Shown here: one piece after another, positions 18,385 to 26,969 of the stretch
Layout: every line of letters starts with the position of its first letter
How positions within the stretch are numbered: the stretch's first letter is position 1
Source: an uncultured Collinsella sp.
Lineage (GTDB): Bacteria > Actinomycetota > Coriobacteriia > Coriobacteriales > Coriobacteriaceae
Direction: 5' to 3'
Length of the DNA stretch: 26,975 nt
Assembly (NCBI GenBank): GCA_958407465.1
Contig: CATYIV010000030.1
Span: 1 to 26,975 of the forward strand
Position numbers and translations under genes: made by a program
Notes under the pieces: generated by a model
Databases searched by the model: none
What the model was told of the DNA's origin: nothing
Seen by the model: the letters and a program-made list of their open reading frames with translations, nothing else

Positions 18385-20268
18385 ATGGGTACCCGCGCAC
18401 GACATACTAGCCATGCGGCCGCCCGATCCGCGCCCGTAGCGGATCCCAGGGGCGGCAGGCTCTTCGCCATGCCGCGATTCCTGGTTGGCATAACACATCA
18501 GGTGTACCGTCACCGCGTCTTCGCTATCGCCGGCGCTATCACCGCACTGTTCCTCATGCTTTTGGCGGCCTTGCCGGCGCTGTTCGCCTTCGAACCCAAA
18601 CTTTCTAACGTCGTGCCCGCCTATAACGGGGTGTCCGAAGAGGTCGTGGATGCGCTCGTCCATTCGAGCTCTCTCCCGTTGCTTGTCGCCGCAATTGTAT
18701 TTTCGATTTGGGGCGTATCGGTCTATCTGCGCTGTTTGGACTATGTGTTGCGCCGCCGCCTTGTTGCCATCGCCACCATCTGCGCCCTGTGGATGATCGA
18801 AGTCATTCTCAAGTACAAGTCGTTCACGCCGTTCTATGCCACCGTGCTGTGGTACCTGTACTACGTGCCCATGACGCTCATTCCGCTGCTCTACCAGTTG
18901 TGTGGTCTGCGCCTTGCGGGCCTGGAGCAACACCGCCTGGGTCGCCGCTACTGCGCCGCGCTGTGGATTGTGGCCATCCTGCTTATCGGATTTGTGCTCA
19001 CCAACGATTTTCACCAGCAGGTCTTCCGCTTTGACCGCACAAGCGACACCTGGAGCAACGACTACACCTACGGCTGGGGTTATTTTGCCGTCCTCGTGTG
19101 GACGGCCTTTGACTTCGCGGCCTTTTTTATCCTGGTGGGCCGGTCCTCGTCCTTTCGCATCCAGCGATTCTCGGGCACGGCGGCGCTCGTACTGCTGGGT
19201 GGCGCATTCTTTGCAATCTCGTATGCGTTGCGCGTGCCCTGGGCATGGAGGCTCAACTTTTCGCTCGTCTATTGCGTCCTGTGCGTGGTGGCGATGGAAA
19301 TCTGTCTCGATTGCGGTGTCATTCCGTCGTATCACGACATCGCCGGCATCTTCGACACCTTGCCGCTTGACCTCAAAGTTCTAACGCGCGACCTGCAGGA
19401 AGTCTATGCCACGCTGGTGTCAAAGCCAATGCCGGTAGGCGTGCGCGAGGAGTTGCGGACCCAGGAGCACGGCCGCGCCCATGCCTTTGCCGTGGCGTCC
19501 GATCCCGATGTGATGTACCGTGCCTTTCCACTGCTGGGCGGATCGGCCCTGCTTGCCCAAGACGTGTCGGAGCTCAACGAGCTTAATCGTGAACTGGCAC
19601 ATCGTCGCATGGAGCTGCAGCGTCAAAACGAGCTGCTCGCCGCCGACTACGACCTTAAGACGCATTTGGCAGATCAAGAGGCCGAGACCTTGCTGGTCCA
19701 AGACGTGGACCAGGCGCTTGCCCGCGCGCTCGAAGGGATGTACGACCTGCTGAGCTCGCTGCCGCCGTTGACCGATGAGGCATCTTCGCACGAGCGTTAC
19801 CGCATGCTGCAGCGCGCCAAGATGCTCGTCGCCTATTGCAAGCGCAAGGGGTCGCTCACGTTGGCACAGCACGGGGAGAGCGGTTTTGATCGCGACCGCA
19901 TTCAGCTCATTGCCAACGAGCTCGCAAGCGACCTGCGCACCATCGATATCGATTGCGCCTCGATTATCGCCATACGGCGCCCGTTGCACGCCAGTACGGT
20001 AAGCGCCCTGTACGACTGCGTGTACGACTTTGCGTTTTTTGCCTACACCACCGACCATCCGGCGCTTATGTATCACTTGGGCGACCATGACCGATGCAGT
20101 GTCGAGCTGCGCGCCACGCTTTTTTCCAACGATGATGCAGATCTTTCGCAGACGCCCGCTGCGCAAGAGCTCGAAAGCGCTCTGCAAAGGCGCAACGTGG
20201 CATACCGCCTTGAGGGCGAACCCGGCCAGTTGCGTATGATCGTGTTGATGCCGAGGGCGGGTGAGTGA
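18385..20268 (+). CDS. Polytopic membrane protein with degenerate kinase-like C-terminus
   Basis: This 627-residue protein is counted from 18385. Other in-frame ATGs are at 18298 and 18469, and none has a strong ribosome-binding site. After a basic N-terminus come about eight transmembrane segments up to residue 310, resembling sensor domains of membrane histidine kinases. A linker and a Gln/Glu/Leu-rich coiled coil (about 395-440, HRRMELQRQNELL) lead to a domain placed like the catalytic part of a histidine kinase. I can find no phosphorylatable H-box, no N-box Asn and no Gly-rich G boxes there. It precedes, by 2 nt, an intact histidine kinase and then a response regulator. A sensory or scaffold pseudokinase partner is the likely role (inference). 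The ligand is unknown. Confidence 0.65.
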   Translation: MGTRARHTSHAAARSAPVADPRGGRLFAMPRFLVGITHQVYRHRVFAIAGAITALFLMLLAALPALFAFEPKLSNVVPAYNGVSEEVVDALVHSSSLPLLVAAIVFSIWGVSVYLRCLDYVLRRRLVAIATICALWMIEVILKYKSFTPFYATVLWYLYYVPMTLIPLLYQLCGLRLAGLEQHRLGRRYCAALWIVAILLIGFVLTNDFHQQVFRFDRTSDTWSNDYTYGWGYFAVLVWTAFDFAAFFILVGRSSSFRIQRFSGTAALVLLGGAFFAISYALRVPWAWRLNFSLVYCVLCVVAMEICLDCGVIPSYHDIAGIFDTLPLDLKVLTRDLQEVYATLVSKPMPVGVREELRTQEHGRAHAFAVASDPDVMYRAFPLLGGSALLAQDVSELNELNRELAHRRMELQRQNELLAADYDLKTHLADQEAETLLVQDVDQALARALEGMYDLLSSLPPLTDEASSHERYRMLQRAKMLVAYCKRKGSLTLAQHGESGFDRDRIQLIANELASDLRTIDIDCASIIAIRRPLHASTVSALYDCVYDFAFFAYTTDHPALMYHLGDHDRCSVELRATLFSNDDADLSQTPAAQELESALQRRNVAYRLEGEPGQLRMIVLMPRAGE

Positions 20269-20270
20269 CG

Positions 20271-21764
20271 ATGCAGATTTCGCTCATCCTTCCCCAAATC
20301 GTTGCGCTCGATGTTGTCTTTGCCCTGGCTGCGTGTCTGCAGACGATCCACGTCCCGCTCATCTCATCGCGCCGCTCGTCCTATAACCGTAAGGTGATTT
20401 GCGCCTACGAGGCGAGCCTCGTGGTTCACCTGGTGGTTTCGGCGCTTATCCTGTTCGCGTCGTCTGGCTCGTATCTGGTGGCGCCGCTTGACGTTTGTGC
20501 CAGGGCAATGGGCGGAGTGCTGTGGCTCAATGCCGCAATCTTTGCCTATGGCGTGGTGCTTATGGTGCGCTATCGTCGCCCCGTCATGCTGGTCGAGCTG
20601 CTGCTTGTTGTCGCCGTTACACCGCCGGTGGTTTTTGCCATGGGCTCGGCGTGGACCGTTGTCCTTATCGCAGAGGGAGCGTTCTTCCTGTTCCGTTCCA
20701 TCGCGGCGCTCTTGATGGACGTCCGTAACCGCCAGGAGGATATCACCGCGTTCTCGACGATCGAGACCATCAACGTGATTCCCGTGGGCATCCTGTATCT
20801 GGACCCGAGGGGCCGTCCGCTGCTCATGAACCGCTGCATGCGCAGAAACCTGGTGGAACTTCATATGCCCACCGACCTAGGCGATATGAGCGGCACATGG
20901 AACGACCTGCGCAAACTCAGCATGCAAATGCCCGAAAGCAGCCAGAACCGTGTGCGGATTAATCTGGACCGCTTTGGTGAGGCGCGGGCGGTGGTCGAGG
21001 TTTCTCCCGCCGAGATTCGCTTGTTTGTGCACGATGACGTTATGGTTTCGGGCCGCCTCTTTGAGCGCATTATCGGCCTGGATGTAACAGAGTATGCGCA
21101 TGCTCATGATCGCCTGGCGCAAGCCAACCACCTGCTTGAGCTTGCGGGCCAAGAGCTCCAAGCCCAGATCGAAGAAGTCAAAAAAGTTGCTGACAATGCG
21201 GCCTATCTGCGTATGCGCGCTCGCGTGCACGACGTGATCGGGCAGCGCCTGTCCATCCTCCATCGTTATCTGGAGGAGGGGCGCCTGGACGACGAGTCGC
21301 TCGAGCAGATTGACCCGCTGCTGCGCTCAATCGCTGCCGATCTGCGCAGCGGGGGCGACGCCGAACCGGCAGAACAACTGGGCGATATCGTCCATGCCTT
21401 TGGCCTGGTGAGCGTGCAGATCGATGTGGAGGGCGAGCTGCCAAGCGACGCGCGTGTCGCCGCAGCCTTTCTGCAGATTATCCGCGAAGCCTCGACCAAT
21501 GCCACCAAGCATGCACAGGCCCATCAGGTCCATGTGCGCCTGCGGCAGGAGACGTCGGAAGACGGCGCTGTTGCGCGGATGGCCGTTTCTAACGACGGCG
21601 CGCCTGCACCCGTATCGTATCGCGAGGGAACGGGTATCCCAGGTATGAGGCATGTCGCACAGAATCTGGGCGGCAGCCTGGAAGTCCACACCGCCCCGCC
21701 CTTCACGCTTACGGTGTCCATCCCGCTCGCCTCCAACGCCACGGCCCAAAGGAGAAGCTCATGA
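20271..21764 (+). CDS. Membrane sensor histidine kinase (NarX/DesK-type)
   Basis: This 497-residue kinase has about five N-terminal transmembrane segments (to about residue 145), a PAS-like region (IPVGILYLDPRGRPLLMN) and a coiled coil. The dimerisation helix bears His320 in RVHDVIGQRLS, the HisKA_3-type motif. The ATPase domain is complete: N-box REASTNATKHA, G1 SNDGAP and G2 GTGIPGMRHVAQNLGG. It should autophosphorylate and pass phosphate to the regulator encoded next, whose ATG overlaps this stop by 4 nt. GAGGGCGGG precedes the ATG. The preceding pseudokinase-like protein has a similar layout, suggesting duplication and divergence or a hetero-complex. Confidence 0.85.
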   Translation: MQISLILPQIVALDVVFALAACLQTIHVPLISSRRSSYNRKVICAYEASLVVHLVVSALILFASSGSYLVAPLDVCARAMGGVLWLNAAIFAYGVVLMVRYRRPVMLVELLLVVAVTPPVVFAMGSAWTVVLIAEGAFFLFRSIAALLMDVRNRQEDITAFSTIETINVIPVGILYLDPRGRPLLMNRCMRRNLVELHMPTDLGDMSGTWNDLRKLSMQMPESSQNRVRINLDRFGEARAVVEVSPAEIRLFVHDDVMVSGRLFERIIGLDVTEYAHAHDRLAQANHLLELAGQELQAQIEEVKKVADNAAYLRMRARVHDVIGQRLSILHRYLEEGRLDDESLEQIDPLLRSIAADLRSGGDAEPAEQLGDIVHAFGLVSVQIDVEGELPSDARVAAAFLQIIREASTNATKHAQAHQVHVRLRQETSEDGAVARMAVSNDGAPAPVSYREGTGIPGMRHVAQNLGGSLEVHTAPPFTLTVSIPLASNATAQRRSS

Positions 21765-22384
21765 TCCGCGTGTTAATCGTCGAAGACCAGGCTATCTTGC
21801 GCGAGAGCCTGGCGCGTTCCGTGGGCGACCAGCCCGACATGACCGTTGTCGCCGCGATCGCCGACGCCTCGGATGCCTTGGACGTTGTGCTCAAGGAGCG
21901 TCCGGACATGATACTGATGGATGTGTGCACCGAGCACGATTCCAACGGCATCGTGGCGGCGGCGCGCATCAAGGAGCAACTGCCCGAGTGTCGCATCATT
22001 ATCATGACCGGCATGCCCGAGATCACCTTTGTCGATCAGGCCCGCGAGGCGGGCGTCGATAGCTTTGTGTACAAGAACGTCGGTATCGACGAGCTGTTCG
22101 CCGTGATGCGCTCCACGTTGGCGGGCTATTGCACGTTTCCCAAGCCGCCCGAGAGCATTTTTTCGGGCACGGCGGCACTCGACGATGTCGAGCTGTCGAT
22201 TTTGCGCCTTGCCTGCGAGGGCAAGAGCCGCCGCGAGATCGCGGCCGAGCTGTTTATGAGCGAGGGCACCATCAAGCGCCGCATTTCGGAGATTCTCAAC
22301 AAGACCGGCTATGACAACATCATGCGCCTGGCCGTGCGCGCAGTAACGGAGGGCAGCATCGTTCCCAACATGGAGCGCCCGTAG
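21761..22384 (+). CDS. LuxR/NarL-family response regulator
   Basis: This 207-residue two-domain regulator begins with a receiver domain: acidic Glu8/Asp9, phospho-acceptor Asp54 in ILMDVCTEHD, Thr in IIMTG and Lys in FVYKN. A C-terminal LuxR-type helix-turn-helix follows (LRLACEGKSRREIAAELFMSE...TIKRRISEILNKTG). Phosphorylation by the upstream kinase is expected to alter DNA binding. Translation is coupled by the ATGA overlap and AGGAG upstream. The target genes are not evident. The convergent lipoprotein operon is a neighbour, not necessarily a target. Confidence 0.92.
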   Translation: MIRVLIVEDQAILRESLARSVGDQPDMTVVAAIADASDALDVVLKERPDMILMDVCTEHDSNGIVAAARIKEQLPECRIIIMTGMPEITFVDQAREAGVDSFVYKNVGIDELFAVMRSTLAGYCTFPKPPESIFSGTAALDDVELSILRLACEGKSRREIAAELFMSEGTIKRRISEILNKTGYDNIMRLAVRAVTEGSIVPNMERP

Positions 22385-22421
22385 TCGGTGCGCTCACCCG
22401 TGTTCCGGCGCCGTAAAGATA

Positions 22422-22460
22422 GGCCGCCCGCCGTTTCGCATCTAAAAACGACGGGCGGCC
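22422..22460 (+). terminator. Terminator after the response regulator
   Basis: GGCCGCCCG (22422-22430) pairs with CGGGCGGCC (22452-22460), extended inward by CGTTT/AAACG with one mismatch. TGCTTGT follows, so the T-run is poor. Confidence 0.6.
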
Positions 22461-22493
22461 TGCTTGTATGGGCAGTGCTGTCGGCATAAAGCG

Positions 22494-22526
22494 GCGGGGC
22501 CGCAGGATTATCTCCTGCGGCCCCGC
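22494..22526 (-). terminator. Hairpin ending the minus-strand lipoprotein gene
   Basis: GCGGGGCCGCAGGA and its exact reverse complement (14 pairs) flank TTATC. On the minus strand TTTAT follows closely. It lies about 50 nt past the lipoprotein stop. With the hairpin at 22422 it separates the convergent units. Confidence 0.65.
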
Positions 22527-22577
22527 TTGACATGTGCGCGGATGTGTCCGCCAATCCGCGGCTGATGTTACGTGCCG

Positions 22578-23420
22578 TTACGCGATGGTTGCGGTGTAAG
22601 AGGCGACGTCCTCGTAGGAATCGGTCAGATAGGCGTCGATGCCGATGGTCGTGTTGACCAGGTCGTCAAGGCTGTCAAGCTCGCCGTTCGAGAACGTGAA
22701 TTCCTCGGTGGCGTTGGTGCCGGGCATCAGGTGAGCCGAGAACCAGGGTTCCTTCATGGTGCCGTTGACGTTGGTCTTGCCGGAAGGAGCGTAGAAGGTC
22801 AGGTCCTTGTCGCTCTTGTTGGTGATGTTGACGACAAAGCCGATGTCGCCCCAGTCGTCCTTGAACTTCTCGGTGATGGTGATGGTGCACAGATCGTCAT
22901 CGGCGACGGTGACGGCGGGGGAGATTTCGACGCTCTGGACATCGTCGTCTTCGACGGCCTCATCGATCTCCTCTTCCTTCTCGACGTTCTCGCGATCCTT
23001 CTTCACCGTACCGGACAGATCCTTGTCGGACTTGGTGAAGATGAGCTTGTCGCCTTCCACCTCCAGGACGAGCTTGTCGTCCTTGAGCTTCAGGTCGTAT
23101 GACTCGTCTTCGGCGGTGATCGTTACGGTGGTGGCGTCCTTGGCCTCCCATTTCAGGTCGTCGACCTCAAGGAACAAGTCAAGGGTGCCCGTGCCGTCCT
23201 CATCGAGGATCAGGATGCAGTTGACGCCCCACTCCTTGAGCATGTCCATGTACTCATCGGTGAGCTCTTCGCCATCGAAGGTTCCACCCGAGTACTGCCA
23301 GCTGCCGACGAAGTTGGCCTTGGGGTCTTTGCCGCCGCCGCTGCAGCCCGTCAGGGCAAAGGCGAGCGCCAGGACGCATGTCAGAAATGCGAGCACGGAC
23401 TTTTTGAACGTTGTCTTCAT
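22578..23420 (-). CDS. Acidic secreted lipoprotein, function unknown
   Basis: This 280-residue protein has a lipoprotein signal: basic MKTTFKK, a hydrophobic core and lipobox LTGC with Cys26 as the lipidated residue, then a Gly/Ser linker. It is therefore membrane-anchored outside the cell. Residues 35-135 look like a beta-rich domain (FVGSWQYSGG... DGTGTLDL) of the type that measures ligand or acts as a lipocalin-like barrel. A very acidic linker (EKEEEIDEAVEDDD) leads to a second beta domain (DIGFVVNITNKSDKDLTFYA) resembling immunoglobulin-like DUF4352 domains. AAAGGAGG precedes the start. It is the last of four minus-strand genes, and a hairpin before it may reduce its expression relative to the SPFH gene. 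Confidence 0.75.
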   Translation of the reverse strand: MKTTFKKSVLAFLTCVLALAFALTGCSGGGKDPKANFVGSWQYSGGTFDGEELTDEYMDMLKEWGVNCILILDEDGTGTLDLFLEVDDLKWEAKDATTVTITAEDESYDLKLKDDKLVLEVEGDKLIFTKSDKDLSGTVKKDRENVEKEEEIDEAVEDDDVQSVEISPAVTVADDDLCTITITEKFKDDWGDIGFVVNITNKSDKDLTFYAPSGKTNVNGTMKEPWFSAHLMPGTNATEEFTFSNGELDSLDDLVNTTIGIDAYLTDSYEDVASYTATIA

Positions 23421-23459
23421 GGTGTCCTCCTTTATCGAACGAAACCCATAGAAGCAAAT

Positions 23460-23481
23460 GCGGGGGTGGCGGACCCCCCGC
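23460..23481 (-). terminator. Hairpin between SPFH and lipoprotein genes
   Basis: GCGGGGG (23460-23466) pairs with CCCCCGC (23475-23481) around eight bases. It lies between the SPFH stop (23501) and the lipoprotein start. On the minus strand ATTTGCTTCT follows, a weak T-rich tail, so partial termination is possible. Confidence 0.45.
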
Positions 23482-23500
23482 CAATTACCAAATAGAGGGG

Positions 23501-24724
23501 CTAGGGCCTAGGCGTTCCGCAGTTGCTGCAGAACTTGCCGCCGTTTTCGCTGCCGCAGTTGGGGCAGAACCACTTGGCCGGTGCCGGGGCGGGTGCGGGA
23601 CTGCCGCACTCGGAGCAGAACTTGCCGGTGTTGGTGGCGCCGCAGCTGCAGGTCCATGCGCCGGCCGCAGGTGCGGCGGTGGGAGCCGGAGCCGGCTGCG
23701 GAGCGGCCTGCTGCTGTGCCTGGCCGGCGGCGAACAGCTGGCTGGCGTTCATGCCGCCCATGCCACCTGCCATGCCCATGCCCATAAAGCCTGCCATCGC
23801 GCCGTTGGGGTTGGCGGCTGCCGCGCGCATCGCATCGCTCTGGGCGCTGGCAATGTTGGCTGCCGCCATGGTGGGATCGCGCATGACCGCGGCCTTCTGC
23901 AGGTCCTTGATCATCTGCTCGTCTTCTTGCGAGGCGGCGATGGAGTTGACGCCAAAGCTCACGATCTCGACGCCGCGCAGGTCACGCCAGTCGGCAGAGA
24001 GGACCTCGTTGAGCGCGCGGGCGAGCTCGGTGGTGTGGCCGGGGATGGCGCTGTAGCGGATACCCATCTCCGAGATCTTGGCAAAGGCGGGCTGCAGGGC
24101 GGTGAGCAGCTCGGACTTAAGCTGACTGTCGATCTTATCGCGCGTGTAGCTATCGGTCACGTTGCCGCACACGTTGGTGTAGAACAGCAGCGGATTGGTG
24201 ATGCGGTACGAATACTCGCCGTTGCAGCGCACGGAGATGTCGACGTCCAGGCCAATGTTGTTATCGACCACGCGGAAGGGCACGGGCGAGGCGGTGCCGT
24301 ACTTGTTGCCGATGATCTCCTTGGTGTTGATGAAGTAGACGCGCTGGTCCTTGCCTGCATCGCCGCCAAAGGTAAAACGGCTGCCGATATTGGCGAAGGT
24401 CTCCTTGATGGAATCGCCCAGGTTGCCGCTAAAGACGCTCGGCTCGCTGCCGGTGTCGAAGACGAACTCACCGGGCTCCAGCGCGACTTCGATGATCTTG
24501 CCGTTTTGCACCACGAGCATGCCTTGTCCGTCGTTGACGGCGATGACCGAGCCGTTGGAGATGACGTTGTCCTCGCCGCGCGTGTTGGAGCTGCGGCCAC
24601 CGGTACGTTTGCTGCCCTTGCAGGCCAAGACGTCAGCGGGCATCGATTCGCAGTAGATAAATTCCTTCCACTGGTCGGCCATGACGCCGCCGGCAGCTCC
24701 CAATCCAGCTTTCAAGAGTCCCAT
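23501..24724 (-). CDS. SPFH-domain protein with two C-terminal zinc ribbons
   Basis: This 407-residue protein resembles the YdjI/virion-core-like branch of SPFH (stomatin/flotillin-type) proteins. The N-terminal part (about 1-290) holds the SPFH-like fold with MLVVQNGKIIEVALEPGEFVFD and a helical segment (LNEVLSADWRDLRGVEIVSFGVNSI). A Gly/Met- and Ala/Pro/Gln-rich linker follows (FMGMGMAGGMGGMNA, then AQQQAAPQPAPAP). Two zinc ribbons close the protein: CSCG...CSECG (about 357-376) and CPNCG...CSNCG (about 385-403). Such proteins assemble at membranes or on stressed surfaces, but the exact role is not established. It lies 48 nt from the preceding membrane zinc-ribbon gene. Confidence 0.82.
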   Translation of the reverse strand: MGLLKAGLGAAGGVMADQWKEFIYCESMPADVLACKGSKRTGGRSSNTRGEDNVISNGSVIAVNDGQGMLVVQNGKIIEVALEPGEFVFDTGSEPSVFSGNLGDSIKETFANIGSRFTFGGDAGKDQRVYFINTKEIIGNKYGTASPVPFRVVDNNIGLDVDISVRCNGEYSYRITNPLLFYTNVCGNVTDSYTRDKIDSQLKSELLTALQPAFAKISEMGIRYSAIPGHTTELARALNEVLSADWRDLRGVEIVSFGVNSIAASQEDEQMIKDLQKAAVMRDPTMAAANIASAQSDAMRAAAANPNGAMAGFMGMGMAGGMGGMNASQLFAAGQAQQQAAPQPAPAPTAAPAAGAWTCSCGATNTGKFCSECGSPAPAPAPAKWFCPNCGSENGGKFCSNCGTPRP

Positions 24725-24772
24725 GGTGATCTTCCTTTCTCGTCAGAGGCCGGGTGGTATTGGTTGGATTGC

Positions 24773-26095
24773 TTAGTCGTCCTTGTCGTCTTTCATGACA
24801 ACGGTGGTCTCGGTGTGGCTGAAGGTGTCGTGCTTCTCGGTCAGGTCGAGCTCGCCGCAGTACTCGTCGGCGTGGGTGGCCTCGTTGGCCGTTTTGAGCT
24901 GGCCTACCAGCAGCACGTCTCCGATGATTACGATGATCAGCGGCGCGACGATGTTGATGAGGATGCCCTCGATGTCAAAGGCGAGGTAATCCGGATCGAA
25001 GGCATTCTCACCCATAAAGAGGATCTGGGAGAGGACAAATCCGATCACAAAGAACAGCACCGAGGCGATGACGAGCTTGGGCTTGGAGCAGGGGAGCTCG
25101 CCGACCAAGCGGCCGGTCTGACCGTTCATGGCAAACAGGTAGCTCTTGCCGTTCCATGAGGTGGAGAGCATCCAGACGGGGAACAGGGCGTAGTCGCTGT
25201 CTTCCCAGGTGTAGTCGAGCTGCTTGCTTTCGACCGTGGCATCGTCGTATTCGTCGACGACGGTCTCGCGCAGGGCCGAGATCGTGCTTTCTTCCATACG
25301 GCGCTCGGCGCGCGCCTTGCAGGTCTCGCAGTCCTCGTCGTAGCGGTTGGCGATGTAGCCGGGCATATATGCGACCGAGAATGGACGCAGTGCGTCGTAG
25401 TCAAACGGCTCGATGGCGTCCATGTGGCCGTCGGGCATCTTGGACGATCCGTCGACGGGCACGCGCTTAAACGAGATATTGCCCTTGCGATAGGCATCGT
25501 AGTGGTCGGTGGTCGTGACGGTGCGGTCGGATTCCTCGGTCACGGTCTCGTTGGTCGCGTCAAAGTACACTTCGCCGTCAACGCGGGCGCCGTAGAGCCA
25601 AAACGGCACGTAGACACCTTGGACCTCGTCGATGTGGTTGCCGGTGACAAAGCTCTTGGGCAGCAAGATCTTGCCCTTGTAGTGTTCCTTGAGTGCGGCC
25701 GTGACGTCGTCGCGCCCGAGCTTAAACGGAATCACCAGGTCGGGCGAGAAGTCGCCAGAGAGCTGGCCGGGCGCCACGGCGGAGTTGCCGCAGTACGGGC
25801 AGGTGGTGACGGCGACGGTGCCGTCGGACACGAGCTCGGCGCCGCACGACGAGCAGATGTAGCCGGCGTTTTGGGCGAGCTCCTGCACCGCGTCGTCGGC
25901 GACGGGCTTGGGTGTTGCGGCTGCCGCATCGGCTTTGGCGTCGGCCTTGTCCTGGCGCTCGCGATAGAGGGCCTCGACTTCTTCGACTTCAAAGCGCGAG
26001 TCACAGTAGTCGCAGACGAGCTTTTGCTCGGCGCTGGCAAAATGCAAGGGGCCACCGCAGGCAGGGCACTGATAGTTAACGCTCTCGAAGGCCAT
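24773..26095 (-). CDS. Zinc-ribbon membrane protein
   Basis: This 440-residue protein has two zinc ribbons in the N-terminal 105 residues: Cys10/Cys13 with Cys28/Cys31, and Cys81/Cys84 with Cys99/Cys102. An Ala/Lys-rich linker lies between them. A large beta-rich soluble domain follows (VYVPFWLYGARVDGEVYFDA, SFKRVPVDGSSKMPD), then two transmembrane helices near 340-362 and 376-400 and an acidic cytoplasmic tail. Databases often label such proteins TFIIB-type zinc ribbon or even helicase PriA; no helicase motif is present here. The ATG has GAAAGGACC upstream. It is the second gene of the DUF4428/zinc-ribbon/SPFH run, 24 nt after the first. Confidence 0.8.
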   Translation of the reverse strand: MAFESVNYQCPACGGPLHFASAEQKLVCDYCDSRFEVEEVEALYRERQDKADAKADAAAATPKPVADDAVQELAQNAGYICSSCGAELVSDGTVAVTTCPYCGNSAVAPGQLSGDFSPDLVIPFKLGRDDVTAALKEHYKGKILLPKSFVTGNHIDEVQGVYVPFWLYGARVDGEVYFDATNETVTEESDRTVTTTDHYDAYRKGNISFKRVPVDGSSKMPDGHMDAIEPFDYDALRPFSVAYMPGYIANRYDEDCETCKARAERRMEESTISALRETVVDEYDDATVESKQLDYTWEDSDYALFPVWMLSTSWNGKSYLFAMNGQTGRLVGELPCSKPKLVIASVLFFVIGFVLSQILFMGENAFDPDYLAFDIEGILINIVAPLIIVIIGDVLLVGQLKTANEATHADEYCGELDLTEKHDTFSHTETTVVMKDDKDD

Positions 26096-26119
26096 GATCG
26101 GTCCTTTCGCTGCCGGAGG

Positions 26120-26857
26120 CTATGCGCCGATGGCGCCGCCGCAGTATTCGCAGCGCCCGCTGGCATCGGGAATGGTGGTGGCTCCGCAGAAGGGGCAGGT
26201 CACCGCGGTCTTGGGGGCCTTGGCGGCCACGACGCTGTCCCGCGTCTCCTGGCGCAGCTGCACCAGCGCATCGCGGACTTCGGTTGCCTGGCGCTTGGCC
26301 TCGCGATATTCGATGGAGCCGTGCTGATCGATGGTGGAGTCGTTCACGCGCAGGTTGATCTCGGTAAAGTACGGCGTGTTGACGTGGATGGTCAGATTAA
26401 AGTCGTAATCCAGGTCGTAGCGCGGCGGGTTGTAGCTCTCGCGCTCGCCGTCCTTGGTCTCGCGATAGATCTCGGTGCGCTGCTCGTCGATATCCATATC
26501 GCAGCCGAGTACCTGCGAGAACTCGATGATGTCGGGATTGGCGTCGCGCCAGCGGCTCTGCGAAGTGATGATCAGCAGGCCCGCGTCCTCATCGAGCATA
26601 ATATTGGTGCGCCCGGCAGAAAGCGTGCGCGTGGGGTTGAACGAAGACAGGCGCTCGGCGTTGGCCTCGCGGTAGGCGAGTTGCTCACGGATATCGTCCG
26701 CGGTGCTGGAGCGATAGCCGTGAAAGTAGGGGGAGAGCTTGCCGGCGCACTCTTTGCACAGGTAGCCTTCATTGATTTTTGTCTTACCTAGAAGTCCCAG
26801 CTCGGTACCGCAAATCGCGCACTCTTTCTTCTCGAACATCTTGTCAAAGAAGCCCAT
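26120..26857 (-). CDS. DUF4428 zinc-ribbon protein
   Basis: This 245-residue soluble protein has an N-terminal treble-clef/zinc-ribbon segment (Cys13/Cys16 and Cys34/Cys37, ECAICGTELGLLGK...) typical of DUF4428. A central beta-rich domain (about 80-185) includes NIMLDEDAGLLIITSQSRW and DFNLTIHVNTPYFTEINLRV, and resembles domains in tubby/SHOCT-associated membrane proteins. A short helix leads to a second zinc ribbon at the C-terminus (Cys221/Cys224, Cys236/Cys239). It has no membrane segment. GGGAGGC precedes the start. As first gene of the minus-strand run it probably works with the SPFH and membrane zinc-ribbon proteins. Molecular function unknown. Confidence 0.82.
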   Translation of the reverse strand: MGFFDKMFEKKECAICGTELGLLGKTKINEGYLCKECAGKLSPYFHGYRSSTADDIREQLAYREANAERLSSFNPTRTLSAGRTNIMLDEDAGLLIITSQSRWRDANPDIIEFSQVLGCDMDIDEQRTEIYRETKDGERESYNPPRYDLDYDFNLTIHVNTPYFTEINLRVNDSTIDQHGSIEYREAKRQATEVRDALVQLRQETRDSVVAAKAPKTAVTCPFCGATTIPDASGRCEYCGGAIGA

Positions 26858-26955
26858 GGCTGCCTCCCATCAACTGGTAGCGTGTGTCACTTTTGATGAT
26901 GGGGGAGTGCGCGATCCTTCGCGATACCCAGACGGCTCAAGGAGTCTCCACAACT

Positions 26956-26969
26956 GGGACACATGGCCC
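26956..26969 (+). promoter_or_regulatory. GGGACA-NN-TGGCCC motif near the window end
   Basis: GGGACACATGGCCC followed by ATTTTT repeats the motif at 18334-18347 (GGGACATGTGGCCC then GCTTTTT). It is divergent from the DUF4428 gene and presumably precedes a gene beyond the window. Its role is unknown. Confidence 0.35.

Noticed and set aside
23411..26791. Plus-strand open frames (582 and 455 codons) opposite the SPFH, zinc-ribbon and DUF4428 genes
   Set aside because: They are mirror frames of Cys-rich, GC-rich genes whose minus-strand products have clear zinc ribbons and ribosome-binding sites.
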